64,000 nt of DNA. Source: Pontibacter diazotrophicus. GTDB lineage: Bacteria; Bacteroidota; Bacteroidia; Cytophagales; Hymenobacteraceae. The first letter of the stretch is position 1, and each line of letters begins with the position of its first letter. This document shows, in pieces, positions 1 to 8,991 of the stretch. The stretch covers positions 124,001 to 188,000 of the forward strand of contig NZ_QRGR01000005.1 of the NCBI RefSeq assembly GCF_003367245.1, in the 5' to 3' direction. Made by a program: the position numbers and the translations under genes. Below the pieces are notes generated by a model, which was given only the letters and a program-made list of their open reading frames with translations, ran no database searches and was not told the origin of the DNA.

Positions 1-1165
1 TCTGCTGGACAATTACGGAGACAAGATCATCTCCGGAGTGATGACCTTAAATAGTTTTGATGAGTCAGAATGGCTAAAGGAAAACACCGGAAAAGAACCC
101 GCCTTGCTTGGAATCGACTTCATGCACAGTGGCCGGGACTATGATTGGTACGATGATGAAACTCCTATTAATGACGCTAAAACCTGGTACAGCAGAAACG
201 GCATACCCGCCTTAATGTGGCACTGGCGTGATCCTTCCCGTACCACTGAAGAATTCTATACCAGAACTAACACTAAGCCAGAAGGTACTACATTTGATAT
301 TTCCAGAATCTCTGACCCGACCTCAGCAGAATATACTGCCATGCTGGCTGACATTGATTATGTAGCAGGCATGCTGAAAGAACTGCAGGACCAGAATGTA
401 CCCGTAATATGGAGGCCTTTGCATGAAGCGGCAGGTGGCTGGTTCTGGTGGGGAGCCAAAGGTCCTGCGCCATTAAAAGCGCTGTGGCACCTGATGTATG
501 ACCGCATAGTAAACCACCACGGCTTGCGCAACCTGATTTGGGTATGGACAAGGGAGCCCGACGATGATGCCTGGTACCCTGGTGACGAGTATGTGGATAT
601 AGTAGGGCGTGACATTTACAAAGACGGAGATCATGGCTCTCAGACGCTGGAGTTTAGCGACATGAACAGCCGGTACGGCGGCAAAAAAATGCTGACTCTG
701 AGCGAGGTAGGCTCTTTCCCGGATGTTGACAATCTTGTAAGCGACGGAGCCGCCTGGTCCTGGTATATGCCCTGGTATGGTGGGTACACCCGCGATAGCA
801 AGTATAATTCTCTTGCCCTGTGGAGAAAGATGTTTGCGCATGAGTATGTGATTACGCTCGACGAAATGCCGCAGCTAAGCACATACGAAAGGCAAGACCC
901 GGTAACTGAACCAACAGGCTTGTGGAACAGCCAAAAAGAGAAACCGGCTTTTGTGGCTTATCCAACCATGGTGGTGAGAGATTTAGTCATCAGCAGCGAG
1001 AGGAGAATGAAAACTGTTACTGTTTATAATGCGCAGGGAAAGTTGGTGAAGAAACAAAACATAGGCGGAACAACTGCTACCGTATCTTTCACGGACCTCG
1101 CTCCGGGATTATACCTAGTGAAAACAAATTTGAATGGAGCAGCAGTGAGAATTATAAAGAAATAG
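1..1165 (+). CDS. GH26 endo-beta-mannanase with T9SS C-terminal domain (5' partial)
   Basis: Secreted glycoside hydrolase family 26 enzyme expected to cut beta-1,4-mannan. The frame is open from base 2, so the N-terminus, including the signal peptide, lies upstream of the window; the first GTG/ATG at 38/41 is internal to the family domain, which already shows 'LLDNYGDKIISGVMTL'. Catalytic motifs are visible: the acid/base Glu in 'WRPLHEAAGGWFWWG' (about 410-455) and the nucleophile Glu in 'LTLSEVGSFPD' (about 695-727). The last ~70 residues ('VTVYNAQGKLVKK...LAPGLYLVK...RIIKK') are a type A type IX secretion C-terminal domain, so the protein is exported by T9SS and probably anchored on the cell surface or released. 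A GH74 enzyme follows, giving a hemicellulose-degrading pair. A hairpin terminator lies 76 bp downstream. The family call is firm; the exact substrate is inferred. Confidence 0.9.
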   Translation, partial: LLDNYGDKIISGVMTLNSFDESEWLKENTGKEPALLGIDFMHSGRDYDWYDDETPINDAKTWYSRNGIPALMWHWRDPSRTTEEFYTRTNTKPEGTTFDISRISDPTSAEYTAMLADIDYVAGMLKELQDQNVPVIWRPLHEAAGGWFWWGAKGPAPLKALWHLMYDRIVNHHGLRNLIWVWTREPDDDAWYPGDEYVDIVGRDIYKDGDHGSQTLEFSDMNSRYGGKKMLTLSEVGSFPDVDNLVSDGAAWSWYMPWYGGYTRDSKYNSLALWRKMFAHEYVITLDEMPQLSTYERQDPVTEPTGLWNSQKEKPAFVAYPTMVVRDLVISSERRMKTVTVYNAQGKLVKKQNIGGTTATVSFTDLAPGLYLVKTNLNGAAVRIIKK

Positions 1166-1241
1166 CCGCTGCTAATAATCTGCAGAAGGCGCAGCTATCA
1201 ACTCTTTTCAACAGCATAATAATTGTGTTAAAAAAGCAGCA

Positions 1242-1280
1242 CCCTCTCCAGTGCCACCTCGCTTTCGGAGGGGGCTTTTT
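1242..1280 (+). terminator. Rho-independent terminator after the GH26 gene
   Basis: CCCTCTCC (1242-1249) pairs with GGAGGGGG (1267-1274), with one G-U pair, and is followed by C and five T (1276-1280). It separates the GH26 gene from the GH74 gene. Confidence 0.75.
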
Positions 1281-1328
1281 AATACAGCCCGAACTGTATA
1301 TGTCTCTAATTTCCTAACAATGCTTAAT

Positions 1329-3740
1329 ATGAAGAAACGCTACTTCCTTACTTTACTTTTATCTTTTGTTTGTATCATAATGCAACAGCATGCCTGGGCG
1401 CAGGCCTTAGGGGAATATACTTGGAAGAATGTGCAGATACAGGGAGGAGGTTTTGTAACGGGTATCATATACAACCCATCAGAAAGAAATTTAGTGTATG
1501 CGCGAACGGATGTAGGAGGTGCTTACCGGTGGAGCGAAACAAACAAAAACTGGATACCACTCACAGACCATCTGGGGCGGGACGAAGAAAACTACACGGG
1601 TATTCTTAGTTTAGCAACTGACCCTTCAGACCCTAATAACGTCTACCTTGCCACCGGGCTATATACCCAGTCGTGGGCGGGTGCGGGAGCAATACTAGCC
1701 TCAGCCGATAAGGGAAATACCTGGACAAAGACAGAACTGCCTATCAAGTTAGGCGGCAACGAAGATGGCCGGTCAGCAGGAGAACGGCTGATGGTAGACC
1801 CGAACCTTGGCAGTGTGCTTTACCTGGGGTCCAGCACCGATGGCCTCTGGAAAAGCACCGACAGCGGAGGAAACTGGAGCAAAGTGAACAGCTTTCCGGT
1901 AGAAAGCTCTCCCATAGCATCAGGTGGGATTTCATTTGTACTGTTTGATGAAGCCAGCGGAACAACAGGAGAGCTTACGCCTACTATCTATGTAGGCGTG
2001 CTGCAAACAGGAACCAACCTCTACAAGAGCACAGACGGAGGCAGTACCTGGCAAGCCATCGCGGATACTTCAATCAACTACATGCCGCACCAGGCTGCCC
2101 TGGCTGCAGATGGTACTTTGTACATTACTTACTCAAACGGTCCGGGGCCTAACAATGTAACGGCAGGAGCAGTCTGGAAACTGGATGCAGCAACAGGCCA
2201 ATGGACTAATATCAACCCACCGGCAGGCCAGGGTGGTTATGCCGGTCTGTCACTCGACCCAAAGCAGTCGGGTACACTTATCGTTTCTACTATAGGCAGG
2301 TGGTGGCCCCGTGATGAGGTGTTTTATTCCAGCAATGGCGGAGCAAACTGGACAGCTCTTTTAAATGAAGCCACTTTCGACCATTCGCTGGCTCCTTATG
2401 CTGCCGCTTCCACGCCGCACTGGATAGGTGACGTTGAAATTGACCCCTTTCATTCAGACAATGCCTGGTTCACCACAGGTTATGGCGTGTACAACAGCAA
2501 CAACCTTTCTGCTGCCGAAAGTAACAGCCCAGCCAAATGGATGTTCCAGAACCAGGGGCTGGAGGAAACAGTACCGCTACAGCTTATCAGCCCGCCTTCC
2601 GGTGCTCCTTTAGTCAGTGCTTTAGGCGACATAGACGGCTTCCGGCACGAAAACCTGGAGGCTTCTCCTGCTGCCGGTCGTTTGTCACCTACCTATGGCA
2701 CCAACACAAGCATCGACTTTGCAGAGAACAAGCCTGCCTTTATGGCGCGAACACACTATAACGCGGATGGCAGGTTTGGAGCATACTCCACCGATGGCGG
2801 CGGCACCTGGACAGCCTTTGCCAGTGCTCCAGCAGGCACTACCGGAGGGGGCACGATTGCTGTTTCTGCGGATGGCACCACACTTGTTTGGGCTCCCGCC
2901 GGAGCATCAGGAGTATTCTATTCCCGAAATAATGGCGGCAGCTGGACCGGCGCGACTGGCATATCAAAAGGAGGCTTGAAACCTGTGGCAGACCGTGTGA
3001 ACGCTAAGAAGTTTTATGTGTATGATGTCGAGGCAGGTCGGGTTATGTTGAGTACCAATGGAGGAACATCCTTTTCCGCAGCAGCTACAGGTCTGCCTAC
3101 TGTGCCAGATTGGCAGCTTTGGGCCGCAAACCTGGAAGCCGTATTTGGCGTGGAAGGGGAGCTTTGGCTAACGAATCCGAATGGCGGCCTTTACCGCTCC
3201 ACCAACTCCGGAGGCACTTTTCTGAGGCAATTTAATGTACAGGAAGCAGTAAAAGTAGGATTCGGTAAAGCGGCACCCGGCGAAACCTATCCGGCAGTAT
3301 ATATAGCCGGCAATGTTAATGATGAAAGCGGTTTCTTCCGCTCCGACGATGCCGGGGCTACCTGGGTGAGAGTAAATGATGAGCAGCACCAGTTCGGCGG
3401 CGTGAACGACATAACCGGAGACCCCCGCGTATTCGGACGGGTGTATGTAGCCACAAGTGGCAGAGGCATCGTGTATGGAGATATTCCGGGTATTGTGAAT
3501 GGGATAGAAGATGAGCAGAAAATCTCCTTCACTTACTTTCCAAACCCTTTCAGCACGACTTTACAACTAGAAGCTGATGCGCCCTTTACTTACACTATCG
3601 TGAATATGCTGGGAGTGCAGGTAGCGAAGGGGCAATGCAGCGGCAAATGTGCTATTGGCGCCAACCTGGAGGCTGGAATCTATATTCTGACGGTAAAACA
3701 AAGAGAAAAGGTACAGTCTGTAAAGATTCTGAAGTACTAA
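1329..3740 (+). CDS. GH74 xyloglucanase with T9SS C-terminal domain
   Basis: About 803-residue secreted enzyme of family GH74 (xyloglucan-specific endoglucanase or oligoxyloglucan reducing-end hydrolase). The start was set at 1329 because 'MKKRYFLTLLLSFV...HAWAQ' is a clean signal peptide; an in-frame ATG at 1320 and an upstream GTG at 1251 would only add unrelated residues. Two seven-bladed-propeller halves are recognisable from repeated 'STDGGxTW'-type BNR blades. The two expected catalytic Asp positions are present: 'YARTDVGGAYRW' near residue 58 and 'IDPFHSDNAWFTTG' near residue 375. The C-terminus ('FTYFPNPFSTTLQLEA...GIYILTVKQ...VKILKY') is a type A T9SS sorting domain. It sits between the GH26 gene and an FG-GAP lipoprotein, consistent with surface attack on plant hemicellulose. 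Endo versus exo mode cannot be decided here. Confidence 0.9.
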   Translation: MKKRYFLTLLLSFVCIIMQQHAWAQALGEYTWKNVQIQGGGFVTGIIYNPSERNLVYARTDVGGAYRWSETNKNWIPLTDHLGRDEENYTGILSLATDPSDPNNVYLATGLYTQSWAGAGAILASADKGNTWTKTELPIKLGGNEDGRSAGERLMVDPNLGSVLYLGSSTDGLWKSTDSGGNWSKVNSFPVESSPIASGGISFVLFDEASGTTGELTPTIYVGVLQTGTNLYKSTDGGSTWQAIADTSINYMPHQAALAADGTLYITYSNGPGPNNVTAGAVWKLDAATGQWTNINPPAGQGGYAGLSLDPKQSGTLIVSTIGRWWPRDEVFYSSNGGANWTALLNEATFDHSLAPYAAASTPHWIGDVEIDPFHSDNAWFTTGYGVYNSNNLSAAESNSPAKWMFQNQGLEETVPLQLISPPSGAPLVSALGDIDGFRHENLEASPAAGRLSPTYGTNTSIDFAENKPAFMARTHYNADGRFGAYSTDGGGTWTAFASAPAGTTGGGTIAVSADGTTLVWAPAGASGVFYSRNNGGSWTGATGISKGGLKPVADRVNAKKFYVYDVEAGRVMLSTNGGTSFSAAATGLPTVPDWQLWAANLEAVFGVEGELWLTNPNGGLYRSTNSGGTFLRQFNVQEAVKVGFGKAAPGETYPAVYIAGNVNDESGFFRSDDAGATWVRVNDEQHQFGGVNDITGDPRVFGRVYVATSGRGIVYGDIPGIVNGIEDEQKISFTYFPNPFSTTLQLEADAPFTYTIVNMLGVQVAKGQCSGKCAIGANLEAGIYILTVKQREKVQSVKILKY

Positions 3741-3901
3741 AGTTGCGGGTGGCATTTATTTAATCTATAGATGAGTTATTACTTGCATTGGATTTAAAAT
3801 CTAGCTTTCTGTGTTAGAGTACTTAGTACAGTAAGGCTTACATGCATGTTTGTTGCAGGTATGTACAACTTTACTTAATTTAGTTGCCATCATCTATCAG
3901 C

Positions 3902-6900
3902 ATGCAGTTTTTAAAAAAGTCCCGTCTTTTCCGTCTTTTCGTGCTTACTGCTTTTTTTGCAGGTTGCCAGGAGAAAGATGCTAAAGTTGAAACAAGTGCA
4001 TCGCAGGAAAAGCAGGTTCCCGCCGAGACGCTGTTTTCTTTGTTGCCAGCAGCGCAAACCAACATCAGTTTCAGCAATACCATACAGGAAAATCCCTATG
4101 GAAATATTTTAGCTTACCAGTACTTCTACAACGGGGGCGGTGTTGCTGTTGGTGATATCAACAACGATGGTCTGCAGGATATCTATTTCTCCGGAAACAT
4201 GGTTACCAACCGCCTGTATCTGAACAAGGGCAACATGCAGTTCGAGGACATCTCAGTGCAGGCTGGCGTGGCTGGCAGACCGAACAACTGGAAAACAGGT
4301 GTGTCTATGGCCGATGTAAACGGAGACGGCCTTCTGGATATGTATCTCTGCTATTCCGGAAACATGCCTCCTGAGGCCCGGGCAAATCAGCTCTTCATTA
4401 ACCAGGGGCCAGATGCCAACGGTGTTCCCAAGTTTAAAGAGCAGGCAAAGGAGCTTGGCCTTGCCGATGCCTCTTTCAGCACAAGCGCTTCTTTCTTTGA
4501 TTACGACCGGGATGGCGACCTGGACATGTTCCTGCTCAACCACAACCCCATTACTTTCAACAACCTGGATGATATTGCAATAAAGGAGATTCAGAAAAAG
4601 ACGGAGCCGGAAATGCGGGTAAAGCTGTTCCGGAACGATGGTGGCAAGTTCGCTGATGTGTCTGATAAAGCAGGTTTCGCTGGCTCTGCATTTACGTATG
4701 GGCTTGGAGCTGGTGTAGCGGATATTAACAACGACGGCTGGCTGGACATATACATTTCGAACGATTACTCTGCGCCGGACTACCTTTATATCAATAACGG
4801 CAACGGCACTTTCACTGATAAAATCAACCAAAGCATCGGGCACATCTCCCTGTATTCTATGGGAAATGATGTAGCAGACATCAACAACGATGGCCTGCTG
4901 GATGTGTATACCCTCGACATGCTGCCAGAGGATAACCGAAGGCAGAAGCTGTTGTTCTCGCCGGATAACTACGAGTACTTCGACCTTTTTGTGCGGGCAG
5001 GATTTAATCCCCAGTACATGCGCAACATGTTGCATGTTAATAACGGAGATGGCACTTTCAGCGAAGTAGGACAGTTGGCAGGTATCTCGAATACCGACTG
5101 GAGTTGGGCACCGCTGTTTGCCGATTACGATAACGACGGCTGGAAAGACCTCTTTGTGTCGAACGGCTTCCTGCGCGACTTTACCAACTTGGACTTTATT
5201 AAATACAGAAGTTCCTACTTCCAGAGTGCAGGCGGCAGGGGAGGCCCGAAGGCTATTCTGGACCTGGTAAATAAGATACCTGCCTCCAATGTGAACAACT
5301 ACATTTATAAGAATAACGGTGACCTGACCTTCACTAACAAAGGTGTGGACTGGGGAGTGAACATTGCCTCTAACAGCAACGGTGCCTCCTATGCTGACCT
5401 GGATAATGACGGTGACCTGGACCTGGTGGTCAACAACATCAACAAACCTGCTTTTATTTACCAGAATAAAGCCGATAAGCAGCTGAACCACAAGTACCTG
5501 CAGGTAAAGCTACAGGGAGACAATAAGAACACGCAGGGTGTTGGCGCGAAAGTACTGCTGTATAAAGATGGTATGCAGCAGTACCAGGAGCAAATGCCTT
5601 CACGAGGGTATCAGTCAAACGTATCGCCGGTGCTGCACTTCGGTGTAGGCGAAGCAGCTACAGTCGACTCGCTGCGTGTGGTGTGGCAGAGCGGGAAGCA
5701 GCAGGTGCTGCGCGATGTAAAGGCAAACCAGGTGCTCGTGCTAGAGGAGAAAGAGGCTACTTCCACGTACCGTTACCCTAAAGCTAAAACGACTTCTGCT
5801 TTAGAGCCAATCAAATCGCCGGTGTCGTTCACACACCAGAAAAACACTGTAAATGATTTCAAACGTCAGCCGCTGCTGGTGAACCCAATGTCTTTCTCAG
5901 GCCCGGCTCTTGTAAAAGCGGATGTAAACGGCGATGGCCTGGAGGATGTTTTTGTGGGAGGTGGAGCAGGACAGGCAGGGGCATTTTACCTGCAGCAAAA
6001 AGGCGGACGGTTTGCCGCTAAGGCTTCAGCAGCTTTTGAGGATGATAAGTTGAGCGAAGACGTAGATGCCCTATTCTTTGATGCAAACGGTGACGGGAAT
6101 GTGGATTTATACGTCAGCAGCGGGGGCTATGGCAATTTTGCACCCGAAGACCCTCTGCTGCAGGACCGCCTATACCTGAACGATGGGAAAGGCAACTTTA
6201 CTAAAAATGCCGCTGCCTTACCTAAGATGCTGACCAGTAGCAGTAGTGCTCGTTCCGCAGACATCAATGGCGACGGGCACCTGGATTTGTTTGTAGGAGG
6301 CCGGGTTATTCCCGGTCGTTATCCGGAGCTGCCAAGAAGCTATGTGCTGCTGAACGACGGCACCGGCAGGTTTAAAGATGCGACCGCCACCGTAGCACCC
6401 GCTTTACAGCAGATAGGCATGGTATCGGATGCTGCCTGGCATGACCTGGATGGCGACAACAAGCCTGAACTGGTGATAGTAGGAGAGTGGATGCCGGTAA
6501 CTGTGTTCAAAAACACCAACGGAAAATTAAGCGATGCCACCGGTACTTATTTTAGCAGAAACTACAGTGGCTGGTGGAATAAACTGGTGATTGAAGATTT
6601 TAACCAGGATGGAAAACCGGACCTGATGGTAGGGAACATGGGGTTGAATTCACAGGTAAAAGCTTCCGAAAATCAGCTGGCAGAGCTATATTACAAGGAT
6701 TTCGACGACAATGGTTCTGTGGACCCTATCCTGACGTTCCACATCAAAGGGCAGAGCTACCCCTATGTAACTCGCGATGAGCTGCAGGAGCAGGTGAGCA
6801 TGATGCGCACGCGTTTCGCAAGCTACGAGAGCTACGCCGATGCGACACTGCGGGATATCTTTACGCCGGAGGAACTTAAAGGGGCAAAACAACTGTCTGC

Positions 6901-7261
6901 TAATTACTTACAAACTGCTTACTTTGAAAGCAGTGCAGGTGGAAAGTTCATTCAAAGGCCCCTGCCGATAGAAGCACAGTTTGCACCAATCTACGCCATC
7001 AGCCCGGTTGATTTTAACAAGGATGGGAAACTGGATGTGTTGATGGCTGGAAATATGAACCAGGCTCGTCTGCGGTTCGGGAAGTATGATGCCAGCTATG
7101 GTGTGCTATTGCAAGGAGACGGTAAAGGCAACTTCACTTATGTGCCGCAGCATAAATCGGGCCTGCAGGTAAAGGGGGATGTCAGAAGTATACTTACTGT
7201 TAATAATTTGGTCTTATTCGGAGTGAATCAGCAGGATATAAAGGCATACAAAATCAAGTAA
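3902..7261 (+). CDS. FG-GAP/VCBS repeat lipoprotein with ASPIC/UnbV domain
   Basis: Roughly 1119-residue predicted outer-membrane lipoprotein. The start at 3902 gives 'MQFLKKSRLFRLFVL...FFAGC' with lipobox Cys22; an upstream ATG at 3884 only adds six residues. It carries many Ca-binding-like FG-GAP loops ('DINNDGLQDIYFSGN', 'DYDRDGDLDMFLLN', 'DLDNDGDLDLVVNN'), which predict beta-propellers in both halves. An ASPIC/UnbV domain lies around residues 530-610 ('GVGAKVLLYKDG...SRGYQSNVSP'). Family members are common in Bacteroidota beside carbohydrate genes, but their biochemical role is not established; ligand binding or adhesion at the surface is inferred. The next gene begins 2 bp after its stop, so the two are almost certainly co-translated. 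The repetitive GAY/GAC loop codons leave long antisense frames open, which are not genes. Confidence 0.85.
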   Translation: MQFLKKSRLFRLFVLTAFFAGCQEKDAKVETSASQEKQVPAETLFSLLPAAQTNISFSNTIQENPYGNILAYQYFYNGGGVAVGDINNDGLQDIYFSGNMVTNRLYLNKGNMQFEDISVQAGVAGRPNNWKTGVSMADVNGDGLLDMYLCYSGNMPPEARANQLFINQGPDANGVPKFKEQAKELGLADASFSTSASFFDYDRDGDLDMFLLNHNPITFNNLDDIAIKEIQKKTEPEMRVKLFRNDGGKFADVSDKAGFAGSAFTYGLGAGVADINNDGWLDIYISNDYSAPDYLYINNGNGTFTDKINQSIGHISLYSMGNDVADINNDGLLDVYTLDMLPEDNRRQKLLFSPDNYEYFDLFVRAGFNPQYMRNMLHVNNGDGTFSEVGQLAGISNTDWSWAPLFADYDNDGWKDLFVSNGFLRDFTNLDFIKYRSSYFQSAGGRGGPKAILDLVNKIPASNVNNYIYKNNGDLTFTNKGVDWGVNIASNSNGASYADLDNDGDLDLVVNNINKPAFIYQNKADKQLNHKYLQVKLQGDNKNTQGVGAKVLLYKDGMQQYQEQMPSRGYQSNVSPVLHFGVGEAATVDSLRVVWQSGKQQVLRDVKANQVLVLEEKEATSTYRYPKAKTTSALEPIKSPVSFTHQKNTVNDFKRQPLLVNPMSFSGPALVKADVNGDGLEDVFVGGGAGQAGAFYLQQKGGRFAAKASAAFEDDKLSEDVDALFFDANGDGNVDLYVSSGGYGNFAPEDPLLQDRLYLNDGKGNFTKNAAALPKMLTSSSSARSADINGDGHLDLFVGGRVIPGRYPELPRSYVLLNDGTGRFKDATATVAPALQQIGMVSDAAWHDLDGDNKPELVIVGEWMPVTVFKNTNGKLSDATGTYFSRNYSGWWNKLVIEDFNQDGKPDLMVGNMGLNSQVKASENQLAELYYKDFDDNGSVDPILTFHIKGQSYPYVTRDELQEQVSMMRTRFASYESYADATLRDIFTPEELKGAKQLSANYLQTAYFESSAGGKFIQRPLPIEAQFAPIYAISPVDFNKDGKLDVLMAGNMNQARLRFGKYDASYGVLLQGDGKGNFTYVPQHKSGLQVKGDVRSILTVNNLVLFGVNQQDIKAYKIK

Positions 7262-7263
7262 CT

Positions 7264-8613
7264 ATGAGAAAACTACTGCCCTTCATTTTTATTCTGATGC
7301 TGATGTTTGGTTGTAAAGAGCAGGAGGAGCAACCGCTTTCCTTCAGCAGCCAGGACATCAGTGAAGTTATCGCTGAAATGACGGACATCATGGTAAACGA
7401 TGTCACCAACCCTCCATTGGCGGCACGCTTTTTCTCTTATGCTACGCTGGCGGGTTACGAGGTGATGGCTCAGAACGATAGCAGCCGCCAAAGCATGTAC
7501 GGCGTCCTGAATGAATATCCTAAAATAGAGAAGCCTGCCGGGCTAACGGGATACTCTCCTGAGCTAAGCGCACTACTGGCGATGATGGAGACAGCCAAAA
7601 AAATGCAGCCTTCCGGTGCACTGCTGGATGCCTACGAGCAGCAGTTTCTTGATTCTTTACGGAACGCAGGTGTTTCTGTGGAGGTAGTTACAAATTCGCT
7701 TGCCTATGCGCAGGCGGTAAGTATAGATATTCTGGCCTATGCCAAAGCAGATAAATACAACCGCATCAGCAACTATGCCCGTTATTCTCCATCAGAGGTA
7801 GAAGGCACCTGGCATCCTACGCCTCCCGGCTTTTTTGCACCTGTGGAGCCTTATTTCAACACGATTCGCTCTTTCACCCTCGATACCTGTGCTCAGTTTC
7901 AGCCGATACCTCCTGTCGCTTTTTCAAAAGATAAGAGCTCTGAATTTTATACAATGCTGCAGCAGTGCCAGCAAAAAAGTGCCGATAACCTGACAGAAGA
8001 GGAGAAAAACATCGCCGCTTTCTGGGACTGCAATCCCTTTGCCTTGCAGGATAACGGACACCTGATGGTGGGCATGAAAAAGATATCTCCTGGTGCACAC
8101 TGGTTGGGCATCACCGGTATTGCCTGCAAGCAGGCAAACAAAAGCTTTTCTGAGGCCATGGAAATTAATACCATGGTGTCGGTTTCCCTGATGGATGGCT
8201 TTATCTCCTGCTGGGACGAGAAATTCAGAAGTAACCGCATTCGCCCGGAAACAGCCATTCGCAGATACATGGATACCTCCTGGAAGCCTTTTCTGCAAAC
8301 ACCTCCTTTCCCGGAGTACCTGAGCGGTCATTCTACTATCTCTGCAGCTTCGGCCGTAGTGCTGACGCACTACTTCGGCGAAAATTTCAAGTATGCCGAT
8401 ACAGTAGAAGTGCGCTATGGCTTACCGGCGCGTGAATTCCAATCTTTCCAGCAGGCAGCCATCGAAGCCGGAGTCTCCCGATTTTATGGCGGCATACACT
8501 TCATGGATGCCATTGACAATGGCCGTACCCAGGGGTTGCAGGTAGGGGAGTGGGTTTTAGGCAAAACAGGAAAGGCACCTGCGGCAGAGAAAGGTGCCAT
8601 CGTGCAGAAGTAG
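7264..8613 (+). CDS. Vanadium-dependent haloperoxidase / PAP2-superfamily lipoprotein
   Basis: 449-residue lipoprotein (lipobox 'LMFGC', Cys17) of the vanadium haloperoxidase / acid phosphatase fold. The three vanadate/phosphate-binding signatures are present in order: 'KFRSNRIRPETAIRRY' (about residues 320-336), 'PPFPEYLSGHSTISAAS' (about 345-362) and 'SRFYGGIHFMDAIDNGR' near 410-427. Known family members either oxidise halides with H2O2 or hydrolyse phosphate monoesters; which applies here cannot be read from the sequence. It starts 2 bp after the FG-GAP/UnbV gene. This gene pair recurs in Bacteroidota, so I infer a shared surface or periplasmic function. Confidence 0.85.
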   Translation: MRKLLPFIFILMLMFGCKEQEEQPLSFSSQDISEVIAEMTDIMVNDVTNPPLAARFFSYATLAGYEVMAQNDSSRQSMYGVLNEYPKIEKPAGLTGYSPELSALLAMMETAKKMQPSGALLDAYEQQFLDSLRNAGVSVEVVTNSLAYAQAVSIDILAYAKADKYNRISNYARYSPSEVEGTWHPTPPGFFAPVEPYFNTIRSFTLDTCAQFQPIPPVAFSKDKSSEFYTMLQQCQQKSADNLTEEEKNIAAFWDCNPFALQDNGHLMVGMKKISPGAHWLGITGIACKQANKSFSEAMEINTMVSVSLMDGFISCWDEKFRSNRIRPETAIRRYMDTSWKPFLQTPPFPEYLSGHSTISAASAVVLTHYFGENFKYADTVEVRYGLPAREFQSFQQAAIEAGVSRFYGGIHFMDAIDNGRTQGLQVGEWVLGKTGKAPAAEKGAIVQK

Positions 8614-8638
8614 TTTTTTGATTTGATGCTGCTCTTTA

Positions 8639-8685
8639 GGACATCTGTGTCCGAAAGCGATCTGCCGGGGGACATCCTTGTCCCC
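8639..8685. repeat. Paired small hairpins, REP-like intergenic element
   Basis: Two adjacent short palindromes share the core GACATC-TGTC: GGACATCTGTGTCC (8639-8652) and GGGGACA-TCCT-TGTCCCC (8668-8685). There is no T-run, so this is not a typical terminator. It resembles dispersed extragenic palindromes; repetition elsewhere in the genome cannot be seen here. The rest of the 378-bp gap (8614-8991) holds no gene; TACCTTAG at 8946-8953, one mismatch from the Bacteroidota -7 element, could serve the GH9 gene. Confidence 0.5.
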
Positions 8686-8991
8686 GTACATCACCCTTCT
8701 AAATGCGCGACATGGATTTCTGCTGCAGATTAAGTTCTGCACACAGATGTGTCATAATCAACTTTGACTTTCAGTTAAAATGCGCAGCAAGGGCGGCCAT
8801 GTTTTAGTCTTCATAATTCCCTTTTAAAGGTTTTACAACGAAATTTTCTCTCGAAAACTCTTATTTTCTGTTGCAAATGCAGCACTTTAACACGGCAGGT
8901 ATGCATCTGAAACATTCTATGCCCTCCTGAACCGGGTACTATGCTTACCTTAGCAGTGTAACAAGTAAGCAATCACACTTATCAGAAAAAT

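Noticed and set aside
4253-5491. 412-codon minus-strand open frame
   Set aside because: Exact antisense of the FG-GAP repeat region; the repeated GAT/GAC-GG loop codons remove stops on the other strand. No start context or domain.
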